A DNA stretch of 64,000 bases from Spirochaetaceae bacterium (GTDB lineage: Bacteria > Spirochaetota > Spirochaetia > DSM-27196 > PXBQ01): assembly GCA_007695285.1 (NCBI GenBank), contig REEC01000125.1, forward strand, positions 62,001 through 126,000. Reading direction: 5' to 3'. Within the stretch, counting starts at the first letter, position 1, and each line of letters starts with the position of its first letter. A program made the translations under genes and the position numbers. The notes beneath the pieces were generated by a model that was not told where the DNA came from, made no database searches, and worked only from the letters and a program-made list of their open reading frames with translations. This document shows, one piece after another, positions 41,446-50,866 of this stretch.

Positions 41446-43272
41446 ATGATTGTAGAGATGAAAAAAATAACGGTCGTCTCGCCCGCCGCCGACCGCGATG
41501 ACACAGTGCGACAGATGCGCCGTTTGGGTGTGCTTCACATAAACGCATCGCGTGAGTTCGTGGCCGGCATCGACGATCTCATCCGAAAGAAGGCCCGATT
41601 CGAACGCGCGCTCGCGGTCATACCGGAAGGCGAAGGGCCGGAGGAAGACGCCGAGGCCGGCGACGCCGACGAAATGGTCGACGCGATACTCGCTCTCGGT
41701 GAAGAAAGACACGAAATCCACGAGCAGATTGCTCAGCTGAAGCGAGAACAGAGTCGACTCGCACCATGGGGCGAGTTTGTTCCGGCCGATATCGAGTTCC
41801 TGCGCAACAACGGCGTGACGATCACGCTGTTTTCCGCTCCCCGACGCGAGCTCGCATCGTTCGAAGGACGGTATCTCGAAATCGGAGGCGACAAGAACAC
41901 GGCTTGCTGCGCTTCGATCACGCTGCGCGACGAGGACACGCCAAATTTCGAGAGCATTCCGGTTCCGGCCGCCGGACCGAGCGAGATTCGCAAGCGCATC
42001 GAAGAGCTCTCCTCACGGCTCGGCGAGATCGACAACGAGCTCTGTGAGACGATCGAAAACCGCGCGGTGATCGAAACCTCGATTGCGGAACTTGATGAAG
42101 AAATCGAACTTCGATCGGTCTCGTCGCAATTCCGGGGCGACGAGCAATTGTCGTATATCACGGGGTTCGTGCCGGTGAACTCGCTCGAAGCGACACGCGA
42201 GTACGCAAAACAGGCCGGGTGGGGGATTCTGATCCAGGATTCCGACCCCGAGGATGAGCCGCCGACCCTGATCAGAAATCCGCGGTGGGTCCGCATTATA
42301 CAGCCGGTTTTCGATCTCTTGGGAACCGTGCCCGGGTATCGGGAACTCGACATCAGCTTCTGGTTTCTGATCTTTTTTACGGTGTTCTTCGCGATGATCA
42401 TCGGTGATGCCGGGTACGGAGGTATTATTCTCGCCGGCTCGATTTACGCGGGCGTCAAGGCAAAGAGGGCGAAGAAACCGGTTTCGATCGGGATCGTTCT
42501 TCTGTCGGTCCTGAGTATCGCGACGATCGTGTGGGGCGCGGTGACCGGAACGTGGTTCGGATCCGAGCGTATCGCGCGTTCACCCGTCGTTTCGTGGGCG
42601 ATCATCGACGAGATCGCGAGTTTTGAACCGCGAAGCGCGGCGAATGTGCAGTGGCTCTGTTTTATCCTGGCCACCGTACACCTCACAATTGCTCACGTCT
42701 GGAGCTTCCTGCGCGCGATTCGTTCGCGGCCGCGGCTTCGTGCTATCGAGCAACTCGGTTGGCTCTCGATGGTGCTTGGTCTGTACTACCTGGTCTTGAG
42801 CCTGGTGCTGGGAACCGAGCGGTTTCCGATGCCCGAGTACGCGTTACCGATGATCATCGGCGGCTTTGTCGCGGTGCTTCTTTTCTCCGGGCAGGAGGCG
42901 GGGAAAGGGTTCGTGAAGGGGATGGTCTCGGGAGTTGCGAACTTCATGCCGAACGCGCTCAACAGTATAAGCGCGTTTTCGGATATTATCTCGTACATTC
43001 GGCTGTTCGCCGTCGGCCTCGCGACGGTCGAGATCGCAAAAAGCTTCAACGCGATGGCTGCCGGAACCGGCGACGGGTTGTTCGGGATCGCCGCCGCGGT
43101 TGTGATTTTGTTTGTCGGGCACAGTTTGAACCTCGCGATGGCGGCGCTTTCGGTCGTCGTCCACGGAGTTCGGTTGAATATGCTGGAGTTTTCCGGTCAT
43201 CTGGGAATGGAATGGAGCGGTGAAGCGTACCGCCCTTTTAGAGAACACACCAACAAGGAGACACAAGAATGA
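41446..43272 (+). CDS. atpI: V-type ATPase membrane subunit I (a)
   Basis: A 608-residue protein. The N-terminal half is cytoplasmic and helical (MKKITVVSPAADRDDTVRQMRRLGVLHI, coiled coils around 70-240), the C-terminal half (about residues 300-600) has seven to eight transmembrane helices. In the membrane part are FMIIGDAGYGG, SYIRLFAVGLATVEIAKSFN (bearing the stator Arg) and HGVRLNMLEFSGHLGMEWSGEAYRPF. It forms the ion half-channels. ATG 41446 gives the usual MIVxMKK opening. Overlaps atpK by four bases. Confidence 0.95.
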   Translation: MIVEMKKITVVSPAADRDDTVRQMRRLGVLHINASREFVAGIDDLIRKKARFERALAVIPEGEGPEEDAEAGDADEMVDAILALGEERHEIHEQIAQLKREQSRLAPWGEFVPADIEFLRNNGVTITLFSAPRRELASFEGRYLEIGGDKNTACCASITLRDEDTPNFESIPVPAAGPSEIRKRIEELSSRLGEIDNELCETIENRAVIETSIAELDEEIELRSVSSQFRGDEQLSYITGFVPVNSLEATREYAKQAGWGILIQDSDPEDEPPTLIRNPRWVRIIQPVFDLLGTVPGYRELDISFWFLIFFTVFFAMIIGDAGYGGIILAGSIYAGVKAKRAKKPVSIGIVLLSVLSIATIVWGAVTGTWFGSERIARSPVVSWAIIDEIASFEPRSAANVQWLCFILATVHLTIAHVWSFLRAIRSRPRLRAIEQLGWLSMVLGLYYLVLSLVLGTERFPMPEYALPMIIGGFVAVLLFSGQEAGKGFVKGMVSGVANFMPNALNSISAFSDIISYIRLFAVGLATVEIAKSFNAMAAGTGDGLFGIAAAVVILFVGHSLNLAMAALSVVVHGVRLNMLEFSGHLGMEWSGEAYRPFREHTNKETQE

Positions 43273-43703
43273 ATTTCGGGTTGATCGGTATAGGCGCGGC
43301 ACTCGCTTTCGGCGCTATTGGATCCGCGATCGGAGCGGGAAGCGCGGGCATGGCCGCGATCGGCGCGTGGAAGAAGTGTTTTGTCCAGAACAAGAAAGCC
43401 CCGTTTATGCTCATCGCGTTCGTCGGAGCGCCGCTGACGCAGACGATATACGGGTTTATTTTGATGAACGCGATCGCGACGGCAGCAGAAGCGGGCGCCG
43501 ACGCGATGCTTCTGCTCAGCGCAGGCGTGCTCGGGGGAGCGGCGATGGGGTTCTCGGCGATGTTTCAGGGAAAGGCCGGCGCGGTCGCGTCGGACGCTCT
43601 CGCGGAGACTGGGAAAGGTTTCGCGAACTTCATCCTCGTTCTCGGCCTCGTCGAGACGGTGGCGTTGTTCGTCATGGTGTTCTTGTTGATTGTGCTGGGT
43701 TAA
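43269..43703 (+). CDS. atpK: V-type ATPase rotor ring subunit K (c)
   Basis: A 144-residue double-hairpin proteolipid with four hydrophobic helices. The ion-binding Glu is about residue 129 (LGLVETVALF). Residues matching the Na+ ligands of Enterococcus hirae NtpK are also present: Leu-Thr-Gln at about 56-58 (GAPLTQTIYGF) and Gln at about 100 (AMFQGKAGA). This suggests a Na+-translocating ring. AAGGAGACACAAG precedes the ATG. Last recognised ATPase gene of the operon. Confidence 0.94.
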   Translation: MNFGLIGIGAALAFGAIGSAIGAGSAGMAAIGAWKKCFVQNKKAPFMLIAFVGAPLTQTIYGFILMNAIATAAEAGADAMLLLSAGVLGGAAMGFSAMFQGKAGAVASDALAETGKGFANFILVLGLVETVALFVMVFLLIVLG

Positions 43704-44586
43704 ACGTTTTTTTCTACTCCTTTTAATCTCGGTTGCGAGCAACACCTTCGCCGACTCGCCGGCGTGGGTGTTGTACGAGAGAGGTGTGCGGCTCGCGGCC
43801 GACAACCGTCCCGACGAAGCCCTCGTGTTGTTCCGTGTCGCGATTTCTCGTCGGGGACCTTTCCCGGAAGCCGAAGCAGCGATCGGTGATGTCTTCCGAG
43901 GCGAGTCGTCGTTCGATCTTGCCGTGCGCCAGTATAACCGCGCGCTCGAGTACGCATCGGCTTTCACCGTTCCGGACGACCACTTTTCGGTCCGGTATAA
44001 GCTCGCGGAGGTGTACGAAACCGTTCGGGATTTCCGTGCGTACGAATCGACCCTACGGGCGATTACGGATCTGGACCCTGCGTTTATCGGGCCGGCCGCG
44101 GCTGCGATGCGCGAGAATTACCGCACGACGATTACTACGCGAGGTTTCGATCAGCTCGCACGACTGTACCGGATCGACGACGGGTTCTCATGGCGTGCAC
44201 ACAGCGAACTCGGCGTTTTTTACGTCGACACGGGACGGTACGAACAGGCGCTCTCTCACTTGATTTTTTCTGCGCTCATGATCATCACCCCGGTCGTCGA
44301 GGAAATACGACGCGTCGATCTCGATTACGAGTACACGACATTGTCCGCATTGTTGCGCGATATCGACCGGTTTCCGGCGCTCTCTCGCTTCGCGGATACG
44401 CGCGAACTGTATAAAAATCTATACTACCTCGCAGACAGCTTGTACGGCGTCATCGGGTGGCGCGACCACATTCGCTCGCTCTGGACCGCGGTCTCGACGG
44501 CTCCGGACGCAGGGGTTTGGGCGATCCGTGCATCCGCACAACTCCGGGACCCTCGGCTGGAGATTCGAATCGATGGAGTTCGGTAG
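43690..44586 (+). CDS. Exported TPR-like hypothetical protein
   Basis: A 298-residue protein with a signal peptide (VKRFFLLLLISVASNTFADS). The only upstream start is TTG 43690, which overlaps the atpK end by 14 bases; ribosome site is poor. Helix pairs with TPR-like spacing (WVLYERGVRLAADNRPDEALVLFRVAI, AEAAIGDVFRGESSFDLAVRQYNRALEYA, HSELGVFYVDTGRYEQALSHLIFS) suggest periplasmic protein-protein binding. It likely follows the ATPase operon by read-through. No family recognised. Confidence 0.7.
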   Translation: MCWVKRFFLLLLISVASNTFADSPAWVLYERGVRLAADNRPDEALVLFRVAISRRGPFPEAEAAIGDVFRGESSFDLAVRQYNRALEYASAFTVPDDHFSVRYKLAEVYETVRDFRAYESTLRAITDLDPAFIGPAAAAMRENYRTTITTRGFDQLARLYRIDDGFSWRAHSELGVFYVDTGRYEQALSHLIFSALMIITPVVEEIRRVDLDYEYTTLSALLRDIDRFPALSRFADTRELYKNLYYLADSLYGVIGWRDHIRSLWTAVSTAPDAGVWAIRASAQLRDPRLEIRIDGVR

Positions 44587-44637
44587 ACAGCGGGGCTACG
44601 TTCCGTTCTCAAGACCGGTCTCAGGGCACAACCGTCG

Positions 44638-47478
44638 ATGAAAAACATCGTCATCAAGGGCGCACGCGAGCACAACCTCAAGAATATCGATCTTGTGTTG
44701 CCCCGAGACTCATTCGTCGTTGTGTCGGGATTGAGCGGATCGGGAAAATCCTCGCTCGCGTTCGACACGATTTTCGCCGAGGGCCAAAGGCGGTACGTTG
44801 AGTCGCTGTCCGCGTACGCGCGACAGTTTCTCGGTCGGCTCGAGAAGCCCGATGTCGATTACATCGAGGGACTCTCTCCGGCGATATCGATCGAACAGAA
44901 AACGACGAACAGAAATCCACGATCGACCGTCGGAACCGTGACGGAGGTTTTTGACTACTATCGACTTCTGTTCGCCCGAATCGGGACACCGCACGATCCG
45001 TCGACCGGTGATCCGATCGTCCGGCAAACGATCGACCAGATCGTCGACCAAATCATGACGTACCCAGACGATGCACGCGTTTCGGTTCTCTCCCCCGTCG
45101 TGCGCGGGAAAAAAGGCAGACATGAAAAGGTCCTCGAGGACGCGCGGAAGGCCGGCTTTGTGCGCGCACGGATCAACGGCAACATCGTGCAGTTTGAAGA
45201 CGAGATTGAACTCGACCGGCAGAAAAGACACACGATCGAGATCGTCGTCGACCGGCTGAAAATGAGCCCTTCGATGAAAAAACGCGTCGCGGATTCGGTC
45301 GAGACCGCGCTCACGACGTCGGGTGGTATGGTCGTGACCGTCCGTCAGGACGGAGACGACGCGCCTCCCGTCGAGGAGTCGTTTTCGGACAAGTTTGCGT
45401 ACCGGGACGGAACGGTCGCTTTTCCCGAGCTCGAACCACGTCTGTTTTCCTTCAACTCGCCGTTCGGCGCGTGCCCGGGGTGTTCGGGCCTCGGCGTCTC
45501 GCTCGAATTCGACCGCGACCTCGTGATACCCGACCCCTCGAAATCGTTCAACGAGGGTGGTATCGCTCCGTACAATCCTTCGGCGGCGTGGTATCGGAGT
45601 CGGTTCGAGTCGCTCGCGACGCATCTCGGATTTGGACTCGACACACCGATTAGTGAGTTGCCGGACGACGTGGTGCACGCGATGTTTCACGGGACCGACG
45701 AAGCGATCGAACACACGTACGTCAACAAAAACAAGACGGGTCGATTCGAGTACACGGCGCCGTTTCGTGGCATCCTCGACGATCTGAAACGGCGGTACAC
45801 CGAAACGACGTCCGACGGCGTGAAGGAGTGGCTCGAGAGCTTTATGTCGCAGCGCGCGTGCGAGCAGTGCGGCGGGAAACGGCTTCGGTCGGAAGCGCTC
45901 TGGGTTCTTATCGCCGGAAAGAACATCCATGACCTTTCGGCGATATCGGTTTCCGACGCACGCGAGTTTTTCGAGAACCTCGAACTCTCCGACTCGGATC
46001 GAACGATCGCGCGCGAAATTCTGAAAGAAATCCGCTCGCGGCTCGGGTTTCTTGTCGACGTCGGGCTCGGCTACCTGACGCTCAACCGGAACGCGGCGAC
46101 GCTATCGGGTGGCGAGGCGCAGCGAATCCGCCTCGCAACGCAGATCGGGTCGTCGCTAGTCGGAGTTCTCTACATCCTCGACGAGCCGACGATTGGTCTT
46201 CATCAACGCGATAACGAGCGCCTTCTGAAGACTCTTATGCACCTTAGAGACATCGGCAATACGTTGATAGTCGTCGAACACGACGAACAGACGCTGCGGT
46301 CGGCCGATTACATCGTCGATCTCGGCCCCGGCGCGGGAATCCACGGAGGACGCATCGTTGCCGAGGGTACCCCGGACGAAGTAATGGCCACCGACGATAG
46401 TCTGACCGGCCGGTACCTCTCGGGACGGCTCGTTATGCCGCCGCGCGAGCCGCGTACACCGAACCCGGACGATGCGATCTCGGTGTACGGCGTGCGCGAA
46501 AACAACCTCAAGGGTATCGACGCGCGCATTCCACTCGGTAAAATGACGACGATCACCGGCGTTTCGGGGTCCGGCAAGTCTTCGTTGTTAACCGACGTCG
46601 TGTACCCCGCTCTCGTGAACCGGGTCACGAGAGCGCGCAAACGCGAAGGAGCATTCGATCGGATCGAGGGCGTCGAGCTCATCGATAAGGTAATCGCCAT
46701 CGACCAGAGTCCGATCGGGCGAACGCCGCGCTCGAACCCGGCGACGTACGTCGGCGTGTTTTCGTTGATCCGCGATGTGTTCGCGACGCTTCCGGAGGCA
46801 CGAGCGCGCGGATACAAGGCGGGCCGATTCAGTTTCAACGTAAAAGGCGGTCGCTGCGAGAACTGCGAGGGTGCCGGGACAAAAAAGATCGAGATGCACT
46901 TTCTTCCGGATGTCTACGTCACGTGCGAGGTGTGCGACGGAAAACGGTTCAACCGCGAAACGCTCGACATACGGTACAAAGGACGAAACATACACGATGT
47001 GCTCGAGATGACCGTAGAAGAGGCCTCGGTCTTTTTCTCGACGATACCGAACATTGCGCGCCGACTCGAAACGCTCAACTCGGTCGGTCTCGAGTACATC
47101 AAGCTCGGTCAATCCGCGCTGACACTGTCCGGAGGCGAGGCACAGCGAGTGAAGCTTTCACTCGAGCTCTCAAAGACGAGTACGGGCCGAACGTTCTACA
47201 TCCTCGACGAACCGACAACGGGCCTGCACTTCGCCGACGTAAAAAAACTCATGGAGGTCCTGCATCTTCTCGTCGATCGTGGCAATACGATCGTCCTGAT
47301 TGAACACAACATTGACGTGATCCTTCAATCGGATTTCCTGATCGACTTGGGCCCCGAGGGTGGCGACGCGGGTGGCCGCATCGTCGCGAGCGGAACTCCC
47401 GAACAGCTCGCGGAGTGTCGCGAGTCGTACACGGGCCGGTACGTGCGGGACGCACTGCACGCACGGAGTGTTCGGTGA
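44638..47478 (+). CDS. uvrA: UvrABC system protein A
   Basis: A 946-residue UvrA of normal length. It has two ABC ATPase modules (Walker A GLSGSGKSSLAF and GVSGSGKSSLLT; signatures LSGGEAQRIRLATQIG and LSGGEAQRVKLSLELS) and zinc modules CPGCSGLG, CEQCGGKR and CENCEGAG/CEVCDGKRF. It recognises bulky DNA damage in nucleotide excision repair. An AGGG sits 11 bases ahead of the ATG, and I see no SOS box in the roughly 50-base gap. The lptD gene overlaps its stop (GTGA). Confidence 0.97.
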   Translation: MKNIVIKGAREHNLKNIDLVLPRDSFVVVSGLSGSGKSSLAFDTIFAEGQRRYVESLSAYARQFLGRLEKPDVDYIEGLSPAISIEQKTTNRNPRSTVGTVTEVFDYYRLLFARIGTPHDPSTGDPIVRQTIDQIVDQIMTYPDDARVSVLSPVVRGKKGRHEKVLEDARKAGFVRARINGNIVQFEDEIELDRQKRHTIEIVVDRLKMSPSMKKRVADSVETALTTSGGMVVTVRQDGDDAPPVEESFSDKFAYRDGTVAFPELEPRLFSFNSPFGACPGCSGLGVSLEFDRDLVIPDPSKSFNEGGIAPYNPSAAWYRSRFESLATHLGFGLDTPISELPDDVVHAMFHGTDEAIEHTYVNKNKTGRFEYTAPFRGILDDLKRRYTETTSDGVKEWLESFMSQRACEQCGGKRLRSEALWVLIAGKNIHDLSAISVSDAREFFENLELSDSDRTIAREILKEIRSRLGFLVDVGLGYLTLNRNAATLSGGEAQRIRLATQIGSSLVGVLYILDEPTIGLHQRDNERLLKTLMHLRDIGNTLIVVEHDEQTLRSADYIVDLGPGAGIHGGRIVAEGTPDEVMATDDSLTGRYLSGRLVMPPREPRTPNPDDAISVYGVRENNLKGIDARIPLGKMTTITGVSGSGKSSLLTDVVYPALVNRVTRARKREGAFDRIEGVELIDKVIAIDQSPIGRTPRSNPATYVGVFSLIRDVFATLPEARARGYKAGRFSFNVKGGRCENCEGAGTKKIEMHFLPDVYVTCEVCDGKRFNRETLDIRYKGRNIHDVLEMTVEEASVFFSTIPNIARRLETLNSVGLEYIKLGQSALTLSGGEAQRVKLSLELSKTSTGRTFYILDEPTTGLHFADVKKLMEVLHLLVDRGNTIVLIEHNIDVILQSDFLIDLGPEGGDAGGRIVASGTPEQLAECRESYTGRYVRDALHARSVR

Positions 47479-50400
47479 TCGAACTCCGTCGGATACTCGC
47501 ACGAGTCGCCGCACGACTTGTGTTCGCTCTCGCGGCCTTATGCGTGAGCACCGCGAACCTCGGTGCTCAGGACGGGTTGGTCGAAAACTCGGCTCTATCG
47601 GAAAGTGATGTCGTTCGGCGCGACGTCGAGACGTCGGACTACTATGAGCTGCTCGCGTGGGCCGAACGACTCGGCTTGTCGACACGCGGCACACGAGCGG
47701 ACCTCGTCTCGCGACTGCTCGCGCACTATGGCATCCCGCGCGACACAGCTGCGCCGACCCAACCGGCTCGCCGGATCACGATCGATACCGCAAAAGAGGC
47801 CGAGTACTTCACGATCGAAGAACTCGACGAGCAAAACGTGCGGATTCGAGGTGGCGTACGGATTACGATGGAGGACACCGAGACAGGCGCGGTCCACACG
47901 ATCGAAGCCGACGAGGTGACGTTCAACCAGACCGAGGAACTGCTCGTGGCGCACGGCGATATCGTGTACACGATCAGACGTGAGACCGGGAGCGAGTACT
48001 TCTACGGCGAGGGGCTCGCGTTTCGCCTCGACACGTGGGACGGGGTATTCATCGACGGCGTATCGGAAAGAGACCGGCGCATCGAGGAGGAAGACCTCAC
48101 GTTCCTTTTTTCCGGCCGGTACATCACACGATCCCGCGAGGACGTGATCGTGCTCGAGTCGGGGACGATCACGTCGTCACGCGCGGTGCCGCCGTACTAC
48201 TCGATCCGCGCGGGGAAAATATGGATTCTCGGACCGGGGGAGTGGGGGTTGGAAAACGCGATCCTTTACGTCGGTCGCGTTCCGGTGCTGTACTTCCCGT
48301 TTTTCTTCCGTCCGGGTGATCGTCTTTTTTTCAACCCCTCGCTCGGTTATAGACTCCGCGACGGGTACTACATTCAGACGACGACGTACCTGCTTGGACG
48401 GCCCGACGAGTCGCGTTCGCCGTTCTCGTTCTTGCAGATTGCCGAAGAGGCACGAGCCGGTGGAAGGCGTGAGATCGTGGGGTTGTACGTACGCGAGACC
48501 GACGAGCCCGCCGAAGAGCCGAAAGGCGTACTCACGGTCCTCGCGGACATCTACACGAACCTCGGTGCGTTCGTGGCGATCGAAGGTTCGTTCGAGGGAG
48601 TCGGGCCGTTCGCGACTCTTGGGTTCCGGTCGGGTCTCGCCGCAACGCGTCACGTGTACGAAACGGCGGCGGGATACACGACGCGACGGGTAGACGGGAG
48701 TGTTATCCACCCGAGCAGCTGGAACTCCGCCTGGTTTCTCGGCACCGAACTTCCGTTCAGATACGATATCGATCTGACGTTCCAGCTCGTGTACGACGCG
48801 TTGCGCGTGCGGGGGACGTTCGAAGCGCTCTCCGATCCGTACATGCGACGCGATTTCTCCGATCGTGCCGAGGATATCGACTGGACGAGCGTGTTTTCGC
48901 CCGCGGAGACGACGGCGGCCGAGAAAACGACCGCGACGTGGAGCATCGCTTCGTCGTTCATGCCGCGCGCGCTCGGGCTGTCACCGTACGTCCAAACGTT
49001 CGGCGTCTCGACGCTCGACGCGTCGTTCAGGTTCCGCTCACGTATGATTCCTGCCGACCGCCTCGACGCGAACGTCCTGCAAGCCGACCGCAGCCCGGAG
49101 GCCCGGTTCTTCTACCCGGATATTCTCGTTGCGCCCGACATCGCGGTGAGAATCGCGGGAACGCCGATCTCATCTCAGCAGGCGACACGCCCGGCGGCGG
49201 CCGCGCGGCCGCCCGACGATGAGCAACCGAATCTCGACGACTTTCGGCCGCCATGGTCCACTCCTGACGACGAGGTGGACGATGAACAACCGGATCGACC
49301 CTTTCGGCTTCCGCCCATTTTCGGCCGGCTCGCCGACCCGAGCCCGGCTCCGGGCATCACGTACTCCGTCACCTACGACGCGACGCCGCGAGTTGTCGTC
49401 GAGAACCTTACCGACTCGAGCGAATGGCGCCACCCTGAAGATATATCGTTGAATTTTTTATACGGTACGCTTACGTCGAGAAACACCGGAAGAATCGGCG
49501 TTCAATGGGCCGTCCGCGGTAATCTCATTTCGGTTCGAAACACCGTGAACATCGCCGCGCAGTACCGAACGCTCATCAACGACGATGATCTCGAAGAAGC
49601 CGAACGCGCGACTCGCGCCGAACAGAGCTACCGTTTTTCCTCGGCTAACATCCGGAACGATCTCTCGTTGACCTCGTTTTTTGTGACCGCCGAGCGGTTC
49701 GACCGTACGAACGTATCGTACGGGCTCGATACGCTCCTGTATCAACGTGCTTTCGATTCGTTCGGTTTCGCCCGTGAGCCGGTGTTCATCGACGACTTCT
49801 TCAAATGGGAGCCGGAGTACATCCGCTCACACACACTCGGCTTGAACCTTTCCGCGCGAGTTTTTGACGCGGAACAGACGCTCCAGATCCGTTCTAACTT
49901 GCCTCCGCTGTCCTCCCGGTACACCGGCAACACCCGATGGATCACCGGCCCCGTCACGTCGTCAGTGCAAGCCTCGATTGCACGCGACGAAGAGGCCCTC
50001 GAGTGGGTCCCGGGTCCGGTGACACTCGCGCAGGAGATCCGACTGGGACCGACGATCCGTATCAACGAGAACCTCGTGTACAACACGGCGGACCGGGAGT
50101 TTCGGTCGAGCCGAACTCGTATCACGGCGGGACCGTTTTCAAGTACGTTCGATATGCAGAACTCTCCGAGGTACGAGTTCGGCGGGCCTGGAGTCGGCTG
50201 GGTCGTGACGGACGACACGGCGTTCCGGCCGTCGGGAGTCGGAGCAACGGTTCGGTACAGTCGGACATTCGATCCGTTCTGGAAGGATAGGGTGACGTTT
50301 CGACTCGAGACCGGCGCCGATTACCAGATGAACCTGCTACGGTTCACCGAGTCGCGGTTCGATTTTTCGCTCGGCTTGACTCTCGGTATCCACGAGTTCC

Positions 50401-50795
50401 TCGATCTGACTTTCTCGTCGCGCTCGCGGAACTCCGTGACGTATCAGTACATCCCAAGACTCGCGGACACCGTCGGGGTGCCGCAAAGAAACATCGGCGG
50501 GGACCTTTTGCGTTCATTCAACTTTTTCTCCGAGCAGGACCGCATCGATTCGCCGTTCAATTTACAGGATTTAACCGTCCGGGCGACGCATTATCTCGCC
50601 GATTGGGATCTTTCAATCGCGTACCGTGGCTCGCCGCAGAGACGCGTCGAAGCGTTGGACGGTGTTCCCGAACGTCCGGTCCTGAAGTGGGTCGGAACGT
50701 TCACGGCATTTCTGATTTGGCGTCCGATCCCCGAACTCAGAACGCGCGCGCGTTATGACGAGGACGGATTCGATTTCGATACCGAACGACCATGA
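47475..50795 (+). CDS. lptD: LptD-like outer-membrane protein
   Basis: About 1106 residues from GTG 47475, with GGAG six bases upstream and GTGA overlap with uvrA. A signal-like segment (ARLVFALAALCVSTANLGA) is followed by a SAP-like helix (LLAWAERLGLSTRGTRADLVSRLLAHYGI) and an OstA/LptA-type beta-jellyroll (IEADEVTFNQTEELLVAHGDIVYT). Next come the LptD core RVPVLYFPFFFRPGDRLFFNPSLGYRLRDGYYIQT and a long beta-barrel. A Pro/Asp-rich insertion lies near 590-640. LptD orthologues occur next to uvrA in treponemes in my recollection. Whether LPS is present is unknown. Confidence 0.85.
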   Translation: MIELRRILARVAARLVFALAALCVSTANLGAQDGLVENSALSESDVVRRDVETSDYYELLAWAERLGLSTRGTRADLVSRLLAHYGIPRDTAAPTQPARRITIDTAKEAEYFTIEELDEQNVRIRGGVRITMEDTETGAVHTIEADEVTFNQTEELLVAHGDIVYTIRRETGSEYFYGEGLAFRLDTWDGVFIDGVSERDRRIEEEDLTFLFSGRYITRSREDVIVLESGTITSSRAVPPYYSIRAGKIWILGPGEWGLENAILYVGRVPVLYFPFFFRPGDRLFFNPSLGYRLRDGYYIQTTTYLLGRPDESRSPFSFLQIAEEARAGGRREIVGLYVRETDEPAEEPKGVLTVLADIYTNLGAFVAIEGSFEGVGPFATLGFRSGLAATRHVYETAAGYTTRRVDGSVIHPSSWNSAWFLGTELPFRYDIDLTFQLVYDALRVRGTFEALSDPYMRRDFSDRAEDIDWTSVFSPAETTAAEKTTATWSIASSFMPRALGLSPYVQTFGVSTLDASFRFRSRMIPADRLDANVLQADRSPEARFFYPDILVAPDIAVRIAGTPISSQQATRPAAAARPPDDEQPNLDDFRPPWSTPDDEVDDEQPDRPFRLPPIFGRLADPSPAPGITYSVTYDATPRVVVENLTDSSEWRHPEDISLNFLYGTLTSRNTGRIGVQWAVRGNLISVRNTVNIAAQYRTLINDDDLEEAERATRAEQSYRFSSANIRNDLSLTSFFVTAERFDRTNVSYGLDTLLYQRAFDSFGFAREPVFIDDFFKWEPEYIRSHTLGLNLSARVFDAEQTLQIRSNLPPLSSRYTGNTRWITGPVTSSVQASIARDEEALEWVPGPVTLAQEIRLGPTIRINENLVYNTADREFRSSRTRITAGPFSSTFDMQNSPRYEFGGPGVGWVVTDDTAFRPSGVGATVRYSRTFDPFWKDRVTFRLETGADYQMNLLRFTESRFDFSLGLTLGIHEFLDLTFSSRSRNSVTYQYIPRLADTVGVPQRNIGGDLLRSFNFFSEQDRIDSPFNLQDLTVRATHYLADWDLSIAYRGSPQRRVEALDGVPERPVLKWVGTFTAFLIWRPIPELRTRARYDEDGFDFDTERP

Positions 50796-50815
50796 CGCGA
50801 CGAGATCGTGAGGAC

Positions 50816-50845
50816 TTGACCGTCACGCGGTGCGGACTCTATAAT
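50816..50845 (+). promoter_or_regulatory. phoH operon promoter
   Basis: TTGACC and a perfect TATAAT with 18 bp between, ending 21 bases before the TTG start of phoH. Confidence 0.7.
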
Positions 50846-50866
50846 TTCCCATGATGAGGAGACGTA

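Noticed and set aside
44710-45930. 406-residue minus-strand frame opposite uvrA
   Set aside because: Shadow frame; uvrA has both ATPase modules and all zinc motifs in the plus frame.
50851-50866. ATGATG as the phoH start
   Set aside because: That frame stops after about 15 codons; TTG 50867 with GAGGAG gives the full PhoH frame.
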